Shown here one piece after another: positions 17,156 to 26,640 of a stretch of 39,653 nucleotides of DNA. The stretch is from Oscillatoriales cyanobacterium M59_W2019_021. Lineage in GTDB: Bacteria > Cyanobacteriota > Cyanobacteriia > Cyanobacteriales > Geitlerinemataceae. The notes beneath the pieces are model-generated. The model did no database searches and was not told where the DNA came from. It was given only the letters and a program-made list of their open reading frames with translations. The position numbers and the translations under genes were made by a program. Location: contig DVED01000023.1 of assembly GCA_015295945.1 (NCBI GenBank), positions 1 through 39,653 on the forward strand. Reading direction: 5' to 3'. Every line of letters begins with the position of its first letter. Position 1 is the first letter of the stretch.

Positions 17156-18202
17156 ATGCTGTATCCCGTTATGTGGCAGGGCGATCGCGTTTCCCTGATC
17201 GACCAAAACCGACTTCCGGCAATGTACGCGCGGGTGGAAATTCGCCGCAGCGAGGATATGGCAGTTGCTATCAAAACCATGATCGTCCGGGGTGCACCCG
17301 CCATTGGCGTTGCCGCCGCTTACGGAATGTATTTGGGCGCTCGCGAAATTCAGACCAACAAGCGGGAAGATTTTCTAGCGCAGTTAGCCAAGGTGGGAGA
17401 CTTACTCAAAGCCACCCGTCCCACTGCGGTTAACTTATTTTGGGCCATCGATCGCATGCTGAAAACGGCGCGTCAGACGGTGGGATCGGTGGAAGCCATC
17501 AAAACGGTAATGTTAGAAACTGCCCAGAACATTCAGGAAGAAGACTTACAAACCTGTCAGGCGATCGGCGATCGAGGATTGGAAGCACTGCCCAATACCC
17601 CCAACAAATTGCGCCTGCTGACCCATTGTAACGCCGGAGCGCTAGCCACCGCCGGATACGGAACCGCATTAGGCATCGTGCGATCGGCATGGCGCGATCG
17701 CCGTCTGGAACGCCTCTACGCCGACGAAACCCGCCCCCGCTTGCAAGGGGCGAAGCTAACTTCTTGGGAATGCGCCCAAGATGGAATTCCAGTTACCCTC
17801 ATTACCGATAGCATGGCGGCACACTGCATGCAGCGCGGACTGATCGATGCTGTCGTTGTCGGCGCCGATCGCATTGCCGCCAACGGCGATACGGCTAATA
17901 AAATCGGTACGTACAGCTTGGCGATCGTCGCGCGGGCGCATAGCATCCCCTTTTTCGTCGCTGCACCCCTCTCCACCGTCGATTTCGGACTGCCCGACGG
18001 CACGGGTATTCCCATCGAAGAGCGCGACCCTTCTGAAATTTACCAAATCGGCGAAACGCGCATCGCCCCCACCGATATCGAATTTTACAATCCCTCCTTC
18101 GATGTCACCCCCGCCGCCCTGATTACGGCGATCGTCACTGAATACGGCTCCGTTGCCCCCGCTGACCTCAAAACCCAACTCCAAGGCAAGCCGTCGGGTT
18201 AG
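17156..18202 (+). CDS. mtnA: Methylthioribose-1-phosphate isomerase
   Basis: 348 residues, the standard length. [18 protein letters not shown] near residue 44 is the hallmark of the MtnA/eIF2B-like fold. [19 protein letters not shown] holds the catalytic Cys and [20 protein letters not shown] the catalytic Asp. The enzyme converts 5-methylthioribose 1-phosphate to 5-methylthioribulose 1-phosphate in the methionine salvage pathway, recycling the by-product of polyamine synthesis. mtnB, the next enzyme, follows on the same strand after a 210-base satellite tract. ATG 17156 gives [10 protein letters not shown]; a second ATG five codons in is possible. eIF2B-related ribose-1,5-bisphosphate isomerases share the fold, but the adjacent mtnB settles the call. 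Confidence 0.95.
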   Translation: MLYPVMWQGDRVSLIDQNRLPAMYARVEIRRSEDMAVAIKTMIVRGAPAIGVAAAYGMYLGAREIQTNKREDFLAQLAKVGDLLKATRPTAVNLFWAIDRMLKTARQTVGSVEAIKTVMLETAQNIQEEDLQTCQAIGDRGLEALPNTPNKLRLLTHCNAGALATAGYGTALGIVRSAWRDRRLERLYADETRPRLQGAKLTSWECAQDGIPVTLITDSMAAHCMQRGLIDAVVVGADRIAANGDTANKIGTYSLAIVARAHSIPFFVAAPLSTVDFGLPDGTGIPIEERDPSEIYQIGETRIAPTDIEFYNPSFDVTPAALITAIVTEYGSVAPADLKTQLQGKPSG

Positions 18203-18412
18203 TTAGAAATTAAGTAATAAGTAAAAAGTAATAAGTTAAGGCAGAGGGCAGAAGGAGGAAGAAAGCAGGGGGAGCTTTTTTGAGCAGGGGAAGCAGGGGA
18301 AGCCGGGGAAGCAGCAGGGGAAGCAGGGGAAGCAGGGGAAGCAAAGCGACTAACCACTAACCACTAACAAACCCCAAACTCCAAACCCCAAATGACCAAT
18401 GACTAATGACCC
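18203..18412. repeat. Compound satellite: heptads and a nine-base repeat between mtnA and mtnB
   Basis: The 210-base gap is almost wholly repeats. AGTAATA/AGTAAAA heptads and GCAGAGG/GCAGAAG heptads come first. At 18283-18344 come nine-base units AGCAGGGGA, five exact copies plus variants. AACCACT, CCCAAAC and GACTAAT heptads follow and run into the mtnB start codon. It leaves no room for a normal Shine-Dalgarno sequence ahead of mtnB. Confidence 0.85.
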
Positions 18413-19036
18413 ATGACTAATACCATCGATTTGCGTTCCGAACTCATCGCTGCGGCAAGCCACTTTTACCGTCAAGGTTGGATGGTGGGGACGGCGGGTA
18501 ATTTATCGGCGCGGTTGGAGGATGGCAGTTTTTGGATTACGGCTAGCGGGCGATCGAAAGGTCGGTTGACGCCTGCCGATTTCGTGCGGGTCGATTCCCG
18601 AGGTGAAGCGATCGATCGCGGTGCTGAGGATGCCAAACCTTCGGCGGAAACCTCCATCCACCAGGCATTATACGCCCTGCTTCCCGATATCCGCGCTTGC
18701 TATCACGTCCACTCCGTCGAAGCCAACCTGGTTTCCAATTGGGCAAAGGGCGATACTTTGCCCTTACCCCCCTTGGAGATGCTCAAGGGATTGGGAATCT
18801 GGGACGAAAACCCCCAATGCGCCATGCCCGTATTTGCCAATTACGCCGACGTGCCTCGGATTGCGGCGGAAATCGAGTCGCGCTTTAAAACCGAAGTTCC
18901 CCAGGTTCCGGCATTGCTGATTCGCAACCACGGGGTGACGGTGTGGGCGAATTCGACCGATGGCGCGTTCTGTGCGATCGAATTGGTCGAGTATATTTTC
19001 CGATATCTGGTTGCCGAGCGAAGTTGCCAGGGATAA
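18413..19036 (+). CDS. mtnB: Methylthioribulose-1-phosphate dehydratase
   Basis: 207 residues of the class II aldolase/adducin zinc fold. GNLSARLEDGSFWITASGRSKG is the N-terminal substrate loop. SAETSIHQALY carries the catalytic Glu. HVHS supplies two zinc His ligands, and RNHGVTVWA a third. The enzyme removes water from 5-methylthioribulose 1-phosphate to give the 2,3-diketo compound, the step after MtnA. Downstream salvage genes (mtnC, mtnD) are not in the window. ATG 18413 lies inside a heptad repeat unit (CATGACTAATACC); no earlier in-frame start is plausible because the repeat carries stops. Class II aldolase relatives such as fuculose-phosphate aldolase share the fold, but the context decides. 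Confidence 0.93.
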   Translation: MTNTIDLRSELIAAASHFYRQGWMVGTAGNLSARLEDGSFWITASGRSKGRLTPADFVRVDSRGEAIDRGAEDAKPSAETSIHQALYALLPDIRACYHVHSVEANLVSNWAKGDTLPLPPLEMLKGLGIWDENPQCAMPVFANYADVPRIAAEIESRFKTEVPQVPALLIRNHGVTVWANSTDGAFCAIELVEYIFRYLVAERSCQG

Positions 19037-19071
19037 TTTGAGATATTACTAACGATTCGGAAGCTAAATTC

Positions 19072-19824
19072 ATGAGTAAAATTCGCGTTGTCCTCATCGA
19101 AGATCACGATCTGACCCGCATTGGCTTGCGGGCAGCCCTCAAGCAGGTGGAAAATATTGAAATCGTTGGAGATGCGGCTACGGGTCGTCAGGGGTTGCAA
19201 GTGCTGCAACAGACGAAACCGGATGTCGCTTTGGTAGATATTGGCTTGCCGGATATGGACGGCATCGAGTTAACTCGTCAGCTTGAAGAATGGCAGGGCG
19301 ATACTCCTGTGGAGTCGCTACGCGAGCGCAAAGACGCCCAAACTCGGATACTGATGCTGACGATGCACAGCGACGAAAATGCCGTGTTGGCAGCGTTTGC
19401 GGCGGGGGCGGATTCCTACTGTCTCAAGGATGTCAGTTTGGAAAACTTGGTACAAGCCATCGAACTCACCCATCAAGGGGATGCGTGGATCGATCCGGCG
19501 ATCGCCCGTATCGTCCTCAAACAGGCACGAACGCAGGAAACTGCTGCCGCCCAACCCGAAGCCCCCTCGACCGAGAAGAAGACGGAAATCGGCGCTCTCG
19601 AACCCGAATATCAAAAAGTCCTGGAAGCCTATCCCCTCACCGAACGGGAATTAGAAGTGTTGGAACTGATCGTCAGCGGTGCCAGCAACGCGGCGATCGC
19701 CGAAAAACTGCACATTACCGTCGGCACGGTGAAAACCCACGTCCGCAACATTCTCAGCAAGCTCTGCGCCGACGATCGCACCCAAGCAGCCGTTCGCGCC
19801 TTGCGATCGGGATTAGTCGGTTAA
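19072..19824 (+). CDS. NarL/FixJ-type response regulator with an inserted segment in the receiver domain
   Basis: 250 residues. The receiver domain has acidic residues in VVLIEDHDLTR, phospho-acceptor Asp56 in ALVDIGLPDMDG, the Thr of LMLTMH and the Lys of SYCLKDVSLENL, so phosphorylation looks intact. Residues ~76-88 are extra compared with ordinary receivers, and their DNA is a palindromic repeat (19298-19329). A linker rich in Ala, Glu and Pro follows. The LuxR-type HTH is at ~188-245 (LTERELEVLELIVSGASNAAIAEKL, GTVKTHVRNILSKL). It should bind DNA as a dimer after phosphorylation. No cognate kinase gene is adjacent; the kinase-like gene at 10364 lacks its His. It follows mtnB by 35 bases, so cotranscription is possible. 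Target genes are unknown. Confidence 0.92.
   Translation: MSKIRVVLIEDHDLTRIGLRAALKQVENIEIVGDAATGRQGLQVLQQTKPDVALVDIGLPDMDGIELTRQLEEWQGDTPVESLRERKDAQTRILMLTMHSDENAVLAAFAAGADSYCLKDVSLENLVQAIELTHQGDAWIDPAIARIVLKQARTQETAAAQPEAPSTEKKTEIGALEPEYQKVLEAYPLTERELEVLELIVSGASNAAIAEKLHITVGTVKTHVRNILSKLCADDRTQAAVRALRSGLVG
19298..19329. repeat. Small palindromic dispersed-repeat-like element inside the response regulator gene
   Basis: ACTCC-TGT-GGAGT is flanked by GCGAT and CGC, giving one hairpin. CGCTACGCGAGCG gives a second. The arrangement resembles the very small palindromic short dispersed repeats described in Nostoc-type genomes. It sits in frame and encodes part of an extra loop (DTPVESLRER). Confidence 0.5.
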
Positions 19825-19843
19825 ATCCCACTCTACCCGCCCG

Positions 19844-19877
19844 AAACCCTTCTGAATTTCATCATCTCGAAGGGTTT
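19844..19877 (+). terminator. Possible terminator after the response regulator gene
   Basis: AAACCCTTC (19844-19852) pairs perfectly with GAAGGGTTT (19869-19877) across a 16-base loop, 20 bases after the stop. The downstream flank is A-rich rather than T-rich on the plus strand, so efficiency as an intrinsic terminator is doubtful. Confidence 0.4.
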
Positions 19878-19919
19878 AATAAAAAATTAAGACTTTCCTA
19901 AGAAATTGGCGGCGTTTTT

Positions 19920-19949
19920 TTGCGATTCGGCTTCACAAAACGATACAGT
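19920..19949 (+). promoter_or_regulatory. Possible purF promoter
   Basis: TTGCGA at 19920-19925 and TACAGT at 19944-19949, spaced by 18 bases, partly match a sigma-70-type pair. They lie about 50 bases before the purF ATG. A T-run directly precedes the -35. The match is modest. Confidence 0.3.
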
Positions 19950-19999
19950 GTAAGGGTCTACCTCATTTACACTGCCCCCGAGCAGAACGGATCGCCCCC

Positions 20000-21466
<1,467 letters not shown>

Positions 21467-21505
21467 TGATGTTAGGTGTTTGCGATCGGTGACCAAGAAG
21501 AATAC

Positions 21506-21641
21506 AGGAGTTCAGGAGTTCAGGAGGGGTTGCCAATCCCCTTCTGTAGGCGAGAAGAGCGCGATCGAGCGCTTAGAGGATTCTGTAGGCTTCGCACTGG
21601 CGAAGCACTTACTCCGGCAACTTCACCGATTCTGAACTCCT
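21506..21641. repeat. Composite repeat: AGGAGTTC tandem, internal hairpin and inverted copy
   Basis: AGGAGTTCAG occurs twice in tandem (506-515 and 514-523 past 21000). Its inverse CTGAACTCCT lies at 21632-21641. Between them GCTTCGC-ACTG-GCGAAGC (21589-21606) forms a tight hairpin with a 7-bp stem. The unit resembles a small mobile repeat placed between purF and the Mrp operon. Confidence 0.5.
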
Positions 21642-21728
21642 TTCAACCGTGACGGCGATCGATCGGGGAATTCCTCGATCGATATCCAACCAAACTGGTT
21701 GCCGATCCTGATTCGAGTCGCAATTTCC

Positions 21729-22067
21729 ATGTTTTTAGAAGCTTGTGTTTTGGCAACAACGTTGTGTGGTTTTTTCGGGATCGTCCTGAAAAAAAATCTG
21801 GTCATGAAAATCGTAGCGATGGATGTTATGAGTACGGGGGTCATCGCCTATTACGTTCTCATCGCATCCCGAGATGGGTTATTTACTCCCATTCTCGACG
21901 GCGATCAAACGGTGGCGTACGCCGATCCCGTTCCCCAAGCCGTCATCTTAACGGCGATCGTTATCGGCTTTTCCATTCAAGCCTTAATGCTGGTGGCAGT
22001 GATGAAACTCTCGCGAGATAATCCTACTTTAGAAAGCCACGAGATCGAGAAAAATAATACGCCATGA
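21729..22067 (+). CDS. mrpC: Mrp Na+/H+ antiporter subunit C (NuoK-like)
   Basis: 112 residues from ATG 21729 (an in-frame TTG at 21699 would add ten). Three hydrophobic helices follow the NuoK/MrpC plan: FLEACVLATTLCGFFGIVL; VMKIVAMDVMSTGVIAYYVLI; and AVILTAIVIGFSIQALMLVAV. GLFTPI and the PQAVILTAIVIG stretch are typical of the subunit. It is part of the membrane complex that exchanges cytoplasmic Na+ for protons. Its stop overlaps the next ATG (ATGA), beginning a chain of overlaps that runs through the operon. Its promoter probably lies in or after the repeat at 21506-21641. Confidence 0.9.
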   Translation: MFLEACVLATTLCGFFGIVLKKNLVMKIVAMDVMSTGVIAYYVLIASRDGLFTPILDGDQTVAYADPVPQAVILTAIVIGFSIQALMLVAVMKLSRDNPTLESHEIEKNNTP

Positions 22068-23506
22068 ACGATCTCTCGATTGCCTGGGTTACTGCCCCAT
22101 TTTTTCTGGGGTTCCTCATTTTTCTCGTTCCCAAACTCGATCGAGTTCTGGCTTTGTTGGGGGCGCTGGTTTCTTGTTCCTATGCGGTGTGGGTCTTTCT
22201 CCAACCGTCGCCCATCGACCTACAACTCCTCGATCGGTTTGGCGTTACCTTAACGATCGATGCGTTGAGTGGCTATTTTATCCTCACCAATGCGTTGGTC
22301 ACGGCTGCCGTGATTTTTTACTGTTGGCAAACCGATAAAACGGCATTTTTTTACGCCCAAACTATTATCATTCACGGCAGTATTAATGCCGCCTTTGCTA
22401 GTACGGACTTTATCAGTTTGTACGTCGCTTTAGAGGTGAGTGGGATTGCAGCATTCTTATTAATTGCCTACCCCCGCAGCGATCGATCGATTTGGGTGGG
22501 ATTGCGCTATCTCTGCGTCAGTAACGTTGCCATGCTCTTTTACCTCGTGGGGGCGGTACTGGTCTATCAAGCCACTCATTCCTTTAATTTTGCCGGATTG
22601 GACGCCGCGCCGCCGGAAGCCATCGCCCTGATTTTTATGGGACTGTTAGTCAAAGGAGGCATTTTTGTCTCGGGATTGTGGCTGCCTCTGACCCACTCCG
22701 AATCCGAAGCCCCCGTATCGGCGTTACTATCGGGGGTGGTGGTCAAAGCGGGGGTTTATCCCCTCGTGCGCTGCGCCTTGATGGTGGAGGAGGTCAATCC
22801 CATCGTGCGGCTATTCGGCGTGGGGACGGCGCTGCTAGGCGTGTTCTACGCCGTTTTTGAAAAGGATACCAAGCGGATGCTCGCCTTTCATACGATCTCC
22901 CAATTGGGCTTTATCCTAGCCGCACCTGTTGTCGGGGGATTTTATGCCCTGACCCACGGATTGGTGAAATCCGCGCTGTTTTTAATTTCGTCGAAATTAC
23001 CCAGCCGCAACTTTAAAGAATTACAAAAGCAACCGATCTCAACGCCCATTTGGATCGCGTTGGTTATCGCCAGTTTTTCCATTTCCGGATTTCCCATGTT
23101 GGCAGGATTTGGCGCCAAAGTTTTGACCACTAAAAATCTGTTGCCTTGGCAAGTCATCGGCATGAATGTTGCCGCTTTAGGCACGGCAATCTCCTTTGCC
23201 AAATTTATCTTTTTGCCCCATCAACGATCGGAACCTCGCGATAACCCATCCACTATGCGAGGCTTCTGGTTGGCGATGGTGGTGCTTTTAGGGGGTTTGA
23301 TTGCGGCTAACAGCGTGTACTACCAAGCGTATACGTTGAAAAATATCATCAAACCTTTAGTGACGATCGGCTTGGGCTGGTTGGCATATTGGTTTATCTT
23401 TAAACGGGTGACCGTAAAGTTTCCCCGTGCGATCGAACGGTTCGATCATCTCGTCGGCGTCATGAGTTTGATGTCTATTGTCCTGTTTTGGTTAGTTTTA
23501 ACTTAA
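22064..23506 (+). CDS. mrpD: Mrp antiporter subunit D, first copy (NuoL/M/N-like)
   Basis: 480 residues with about fourteen hydrophobic helices, the proton-translocating antiporter fold. Key sites are the Glu in SLYVALEVSGIAAF, the Lys in LLVKGGIFVSGLW, the family signature LPLTHSESEAPVSALLSGVVVKAGVYPLVR, and KRMLAFHTISQLGF. It is easily mistaken for NADH dehydrogenase subunit N or D, but the operon fixes it as Mrp. It differs from the second copy near residue 310, where it reads FLISSKLPSRNF rather than FLTAGGAFPSRNF, so the Gly-rich turn is lost. It starts within ATGA of mrpC. A 166-base gap separates it from the second copy. Confidence 0.92.
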   Translation: MNDLSIAWVTAPFFLGFLIFLVPKLDRVLALLGALVSCSYAVWVFLQPSPIDLQLLDRFGVTLTIDALSGYFILTNALVTAAVIFYCWQTDKTAFFYAQTIIIHGSINAAFASTDFISLYVALEVSGIAAFLLIAYPRSDRSIWVGLRYLCVSNVAMLFYLVGAVLVYQATHSFNFAGLDAAPPEAIALIFMGLLVKGGIFVSGLWLPLTHSESEAPVSALLSGVVVKAGVYPLVRCALMVEEVNPIVRLFGVGTALLGVFYAVFEKDTKRMLAFHTISQLGFILAAPVVGGFYALTHGLVKSALFLISSKLPSRNFKELQKQPISTPIWIALVIASFSISGFPMLAGFGAKVLTTKNLLPWQVIGMNVAALGTAISFAKFIFLPHQRSEPRDNPSTMRGFWLAMVVLLGGLIAANSVYYQAYTLKNIIKPLVTIGLGWLAYWFIFKRVTVKFPRAIERFDHLVGVMSLMSIVLFWLVLT

Positions 23507-23672
23507 ACCTTTGTTTATTGATTTTTGGGTAAAGAAACCAGTCCGTTTTTTTGATTATCTTAATTCGAGAACGCGAACCTAGAAACCGTCAAAATTTAAA
23601 ATCCTTTAACTATGTCTCAATTTTCAGGGTCTTGTTGGATTTTCAAGCGACGATCGAGGATTAGCTATTGGC

Positions 23673-25142
23673 ATGAATAATCTCATCTTCACCATTGGCT
23701 GGATCGTCCTGCCATTTTGTTTGGGGTTTGGGATTTATCTGATTCCCAAGCTCCACAAGTTTTTTGCTCTGTTTGGGGCGATCGTTTCGGTTGGCTATGC
23801 CTTACAACTCTTAGTCTCAAAAAAGACGTTCGTCTTCGAGTTACTCGATAATTTTGGGGTCACTTTAATCCTCGACGAATTGAGCGGTTACTTTATCTTG
23901 ACCAATGCCCTGGTGGCGGTGGCGGTGATTCTGTATTGCTGGCGCACGGAGAAGACGGCGTTCTTTTACGCGCAAACTCTGATTTTGCACGGTAGCGTCA
24001 ATGCGGCATTCGCCTGTGCGGATTTTATCAGCTTATACGTGGCATTAGAAGTCAGTGGGATTGCTGCATTTTTATTAGTCGCCTATCCCCGCACGGATCG
24101 ATCGATTTGGGTAGCCTTGCGCTATCTCTTTGTCAGTAACGTGGCGATGCTGTTTTATTTAATCGGCGCGGTACTGGTTTATAAAAGCAATCATTCCTTT
24201 CATTTTGACGGATTGGTCAACGCCCCCCCCGAAGCCGTCGCCCTCATTTTTCTGGGACTACTGGTCAAAGGCGGCGTGTTCGTTTCGGGATTGTGGTTGC
24301 CGCTGACCCACTCCGAAGCCGAAACACCCGTTTCCGCGATGCTGTCGGGTGCCGTCGTCAAAGCCGGCGTCTATCCCCTGGTGCGATGCGCGTTGATGGT
24401 AGAGGCACTCGATCCGGTCGTCCGGGTTTTTGGCGTGGGAGCGGCTTTAATCGGTGCATTCTATGCTTTTTTCGAGCGAGATACCAAGCGGATGCTAGCC
24501 TTAAGTACGATTTCTCAGTTAGGCTGGATTCTGGCTGCTCCCCAGGTTGCTGGTTTGTACGCACTGACCCACGGTCTGGGCAAGTCAGCACTTTTCCTGA
24601 CGGCGGGAGGAGCGTTTCCCAGCCGCAATTTCCAGGAGTTGCAACAACGATCGATCGATCCCCGAATTTGGATGGTGGCATTGGTCGCCAGCCTGTCGAT
24701 TTCCGGTTTTCCTCTATTGTCGGGATTCGCCGCCAAGGCATTGACGACCGATCGTCTATTACCTTGGCAAGATATCATCATGAATGTTGGGGCAGTGGGA
24801 ACGGCAATGGTGTATGCCAAATTCATCTTTCTACCCCATCGGCAACAAGAGCAGGCATCCGAAGATCGAAAAAATGTCGCTCCGGGTTTCTCGATGGCGG
24901 CAATTTTTCTGCTCGTTGGGTTAATTGCCGCCAATGGCTTTTACATTCAGGCGTATACCGTTGGTAAAATTGGCAAAGCGATCGCTACGATCGTTTTGGG
25001 ATGGCTGGCATATTTTGCGATCACGCAACGAGTGGAATTCAAACTTCCTCGCGCCCTCGAACAATTCGAGCATTTAATTGGGGTAATGAGTCTCATGTTA
25101 ATCGTACTGTTTTGGATGGTATGGGCACGATCGGGAATCTAA
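23673..25142 (+). CDS. mrpD: Mrp antiporter subunit D, second copy
   Basis: 489 residues, collinear with the preceding gene over its whole length and about 80 of 100 residues identical by eye in the central segment around FYAQT...SLYVALEVSGIAAFLL. All antiporter-fold residues are kept: Glu in ALEVSG, Lys in LLVKGG, PVSAMLSGAVVKAGVYPLVR, and the Gly-rich LTAGGAFPSRN. It arose by tandem duplication and probably takes the place of the large N-terminal part of MrpA, which is missing in cyanobacterial Mrp systems. ATG 23673 has GAGGA about a dozen bases upstream. Its 3' end overlaps mrpE by 22 bases. Confidence 0.92.
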   Translation: MNNLIFTIGWIVLPFCLGFGIYLIPKLHKFFALFGAIVSVGYALQLLVSKKTFVFELLDNFGVTLILDELSGYFILTNALVAVAVILYCWRTEKTAFFYAQTLILHGSVNAAFACADFISLYVALEVSGIAAFLLVAYPRTDRSIWVALRYLFVSNVAMLFYLIGAVLVYKSNHSFHFDGLVNAPPEAVALIFLGLLVKGGVFVSGLWLPLTHSEAETPVSAMLSGAVVKAGVYPLVRCALMVEALDPVVRVFGVGAALIGAFYAFFERDTKRMLALSTISQLGWILAAPQVAGLYALTHGLGKSALFLTAGGAFPSRNFQELQQRSIDPRIWMVALVASLSISGFPLLSGFAAKALTTDRLLPWQDIIMNVGAVGTAMVYAKFIFLPHRQQEQASEDRKNVAPGFSMAAIFLLVGLIAANGFYIQAYTVGKIGKAIATIVLGWLAYFAITQRVEFKLPRALEQFEHLIGVMSLMLIVLFWMVWARSGI

Positions 25143-25513
25143 TTTTACGACTGACGATCTGGTTTTTGCTTACGTCTGATTTGAGTGTGGCAAATATCAT
25201 TATCGGCGTGGCGATCGCGGTTCTCTTGCCGCGCAGCTATACCTCCCACGAATCTGTTAAGGCATGGTGTCGGGCTTTTCAAAAAATTCTATTAGCCATT
25301 CCTCAAGCTTATTTAGAAGCTTTTGAACTAATTATTCGCCCGCATAATGCCGAAGATGTTGTCTTGGAGAAAATCCAATATCCGCGATCTCCGGGGCTGA
25401 TTTTCCTCGAGATTTTTTTGATTACTTTTACGCCGAAAACCATTGTCGTTAAATCTCGAGCGGATGGGTATTACGAAATCCATCGGGTACTACGGAGGGC
25501 TAAAAATTCATGA
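25121..25513 (+). CDS. mrpE: Mrp antiporter subunit E
   Basis: 130 residues from ATG 25121, which lies within the end of the second mrpD. NLILRLTIWFLLTSDLSVANIIIGVAIAVLL gives two helices; the C-terminal part (PQAYLEAFELIIRPHNAEDVVLEKI, then FLITFTPKTIVVK and a closing soluble strand) follows the MrpE/MnhE plan including the TPKT-like motif. The frame is open further upstream to 25001, but that sequence is a shadow of mrpD. The stop overlaps mrpF by ATGA. MrpE is needed for assembly of the antiporter. Confidence 0.88.
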   Translation: MGTIGNLILRLTIWFLLTSDLSVANIIIGVAIAVLLPRSYTSHESVKAWCRAFQKILLAIPQAYLEAFELIIRPHNAEDVVLEKIQYPRSPGLIFLEIFLITFTPKTIVVKSRADGYYEIHRVLRRAKNS

Positions 25514-25764
25514 ATAATTTAATTTTAATTGCCATGATTTTAGCCTTGCTCATCCCCATCTGCGAAGCGTGGAAGGATGAGAACATCTGGCAAACGATGC
25601 TCGCTTTTGCCAGCATTTCCACCAAAACTGCCATTATTGCGCTAGTCGTTTCCGTGCTGCGCGACGATTGGATGCTAGGTGTGGTGGCGGCAATTATCCT
25701 CAGTGTCGGGAATGCGGGTTTAATGTTATTAGCACATATCCTCAAACGGATGCGGGAATCATGA
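25510..25764 (+). CDS. mrpF: Mrp antiporter subunit F
   Basis: 84 residues with three hydrophobic helices: NNLILIAMILALLIPICEAW; TKTAIIALVVSVLRDDWML; and VVAAIILSVGNAGLMLLAHIL. Length and topology match MrpF/MnhF. The central helix is followed by the acidic RDDW, close to the position of the conserved Asp of the family. It overlaps mrpE at its start and mrpG at its end by four bases each. Sequence identity to well-known MrpF proteins is modest by eye; position in the operon carries much of the call. Confidence 0.82.
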   Translation: MNNLILIAMILALLIPICEAWKDENIWQTMLAFASISTKTAIIALVVSVLRDDWMLGVVAAIILSVGNAGLMLLAHILKRMRES

Positions 25765-26045
25765 TAAATTTACTCAGTTATACCTGTATTGGCATCGGCA
25801 TTTTCTTTTGGTTTTGGGGAACTTTGCCTTTATTAGGAAAAAAATCCGTCTTATTTAAACTGCACAGTCTTTCCGTTGCCGATACCCTCGGTTCGATGGC
25901 GATCGTCTTCGGATTGCTACTCAAAATTCCTCGCGAATGGCCCCTTTTGGTCTTGACCATTATTACGTTAGCGCTCTGGAATACCATGCTGGGATACGTA
26001 TTAGCTTACTGCTCGAGTTCTGGGGGTGAAAATGAACGAGCTTGA
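25761..26045 (+). CDS. mrpG: Mrp antiporter subunit G
   Basis: 94 residues from ATG 25761. Helix one is CIGIGIFFWFWGTLPLL. KLHSLSVADTLGSMAIVFGLLL is the MrpG signature region (the usual form is R-x-H-x2-x2-D-T-LG). A third helix, LVLTIITLALWNTMLGYVLA, closes the fold. The tail is short and polar (SSSGGENERA). The gene overlaps mrpF by ATGA and the next gene by 14 bases; the GGGGG run in its last codons serves as the Shine-Dalgarno sequence of that gene. Confidence 0.87.
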   Translation: MINLLSYTCIGIGIFFWFWGTLPLLGKKSVLFKLHSLSVADTLGSMAIVFGLLLKIPREWPLLVLTIITLALWNTMLGYVLAYCSSSGGENERA

Positions 26046-26640
26046 CCTCTATGTATACAGTATTGTTGCTCTGTTACCCTTAGCCGCTTGCCTCGTCATC
26101 TTTCAGGTCAATCCCTATCACGCCTTGGCAATGCGAGGGATTTTAGGGGCGATCGCCGCATTAGTTTATACAATATTGGGAGCGCCAGATGTCGCGCTGA
26201 CAGAAGCGTTAGTGGGGACTTTGCTTGCCATTACGCTGTACGCGGTGGCAGTGCGATCGTCGTTGGTATTGCGGTTGGGAATTCTCGAAGACGCGGAGAA
26301 TCCACTGAGTGAAGAACGACCGTTTCAAGCTCTCCTAACCGAGTTGCGAAAAATTCTCGATCGCCGTCAGATGCGCCTGGAAATCCTGTCCTACAGCGAT
26401 AAGCAAGCTTTACAACGAGCGCTAACTGAAAAAGAAATCCATGTCACTTGCGAGCGACAATCGTCACTCAACCCGGCAGATTGCGACCCCAATTTGGCAG
26501 CAAAACCCTATTGCACGACGATTCGGATTCAACGCATTTACGAAATCCTACAAAGCGAACTATCGTCCCCAGTTACAGCTTTAACTTATACCAACGTCCC
26601 AGAGGTTAGCGGGCAAATTCTCGAGGAGAAACATCTATGA
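26032..26640 (+). CDS. mrpA: Short MrpA-like subunit (DUF4040/MbhD-type domain) with soluble C-terminal extension
   Basis: About 202 residues from ATG 26032, preceded by GGGGGTGAAA; GTG 26026 is an alternative. The first ~85 residues hold three helices and the DUF4040-type core LGAIAALVYTILGAPDVALTEALVG, which corresponds to the C-terminal part of full-length MrpA and to MbhD. The remaining ~110 residues are soluble and carry CERQSSLNPADCDPN and a third Cys in KPYCTTIRIQ. I do not recognise this tail. In the cyanobacterial order C-D1-D2-E-F-G-A-B, this truncated protein occupies the mrpA slot. It ends ATGA into mrpB. Confidence 0.82.
   Translation: MNELDLYVYSIVALLPLAACLVIFQVNPYHALAMRGILGAIAALVYTILGAPDVALTEALVGTLLAITLYAVAVRSSLVLRLGILEDAENPLSEERPFQALLTELRKILDRRQMRLEILSYSDKQALQRALTEKEIHVTCERQSSLNPADCDPNLAAKPYCTTIRIQRIYEILQSELSSPVTALTYTNVPEVSGQILEEKHL

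Noticed and set aside
18203-18412. CRISPR-like array
   Set aside because: Repeat units are 7 or 9 bases with no unique spacers of 30-40 bases; this is satellite DNA. No cas gene is present.
22064-25142. Two NADH dehydrogenase subunit D/N genes
   Set aside because: The antiporter-fold proteins resemble NuoM/N, but they lie between mrpC and mrpE-F-G-A-B with overlapping ends, so they are Mrp subunits.
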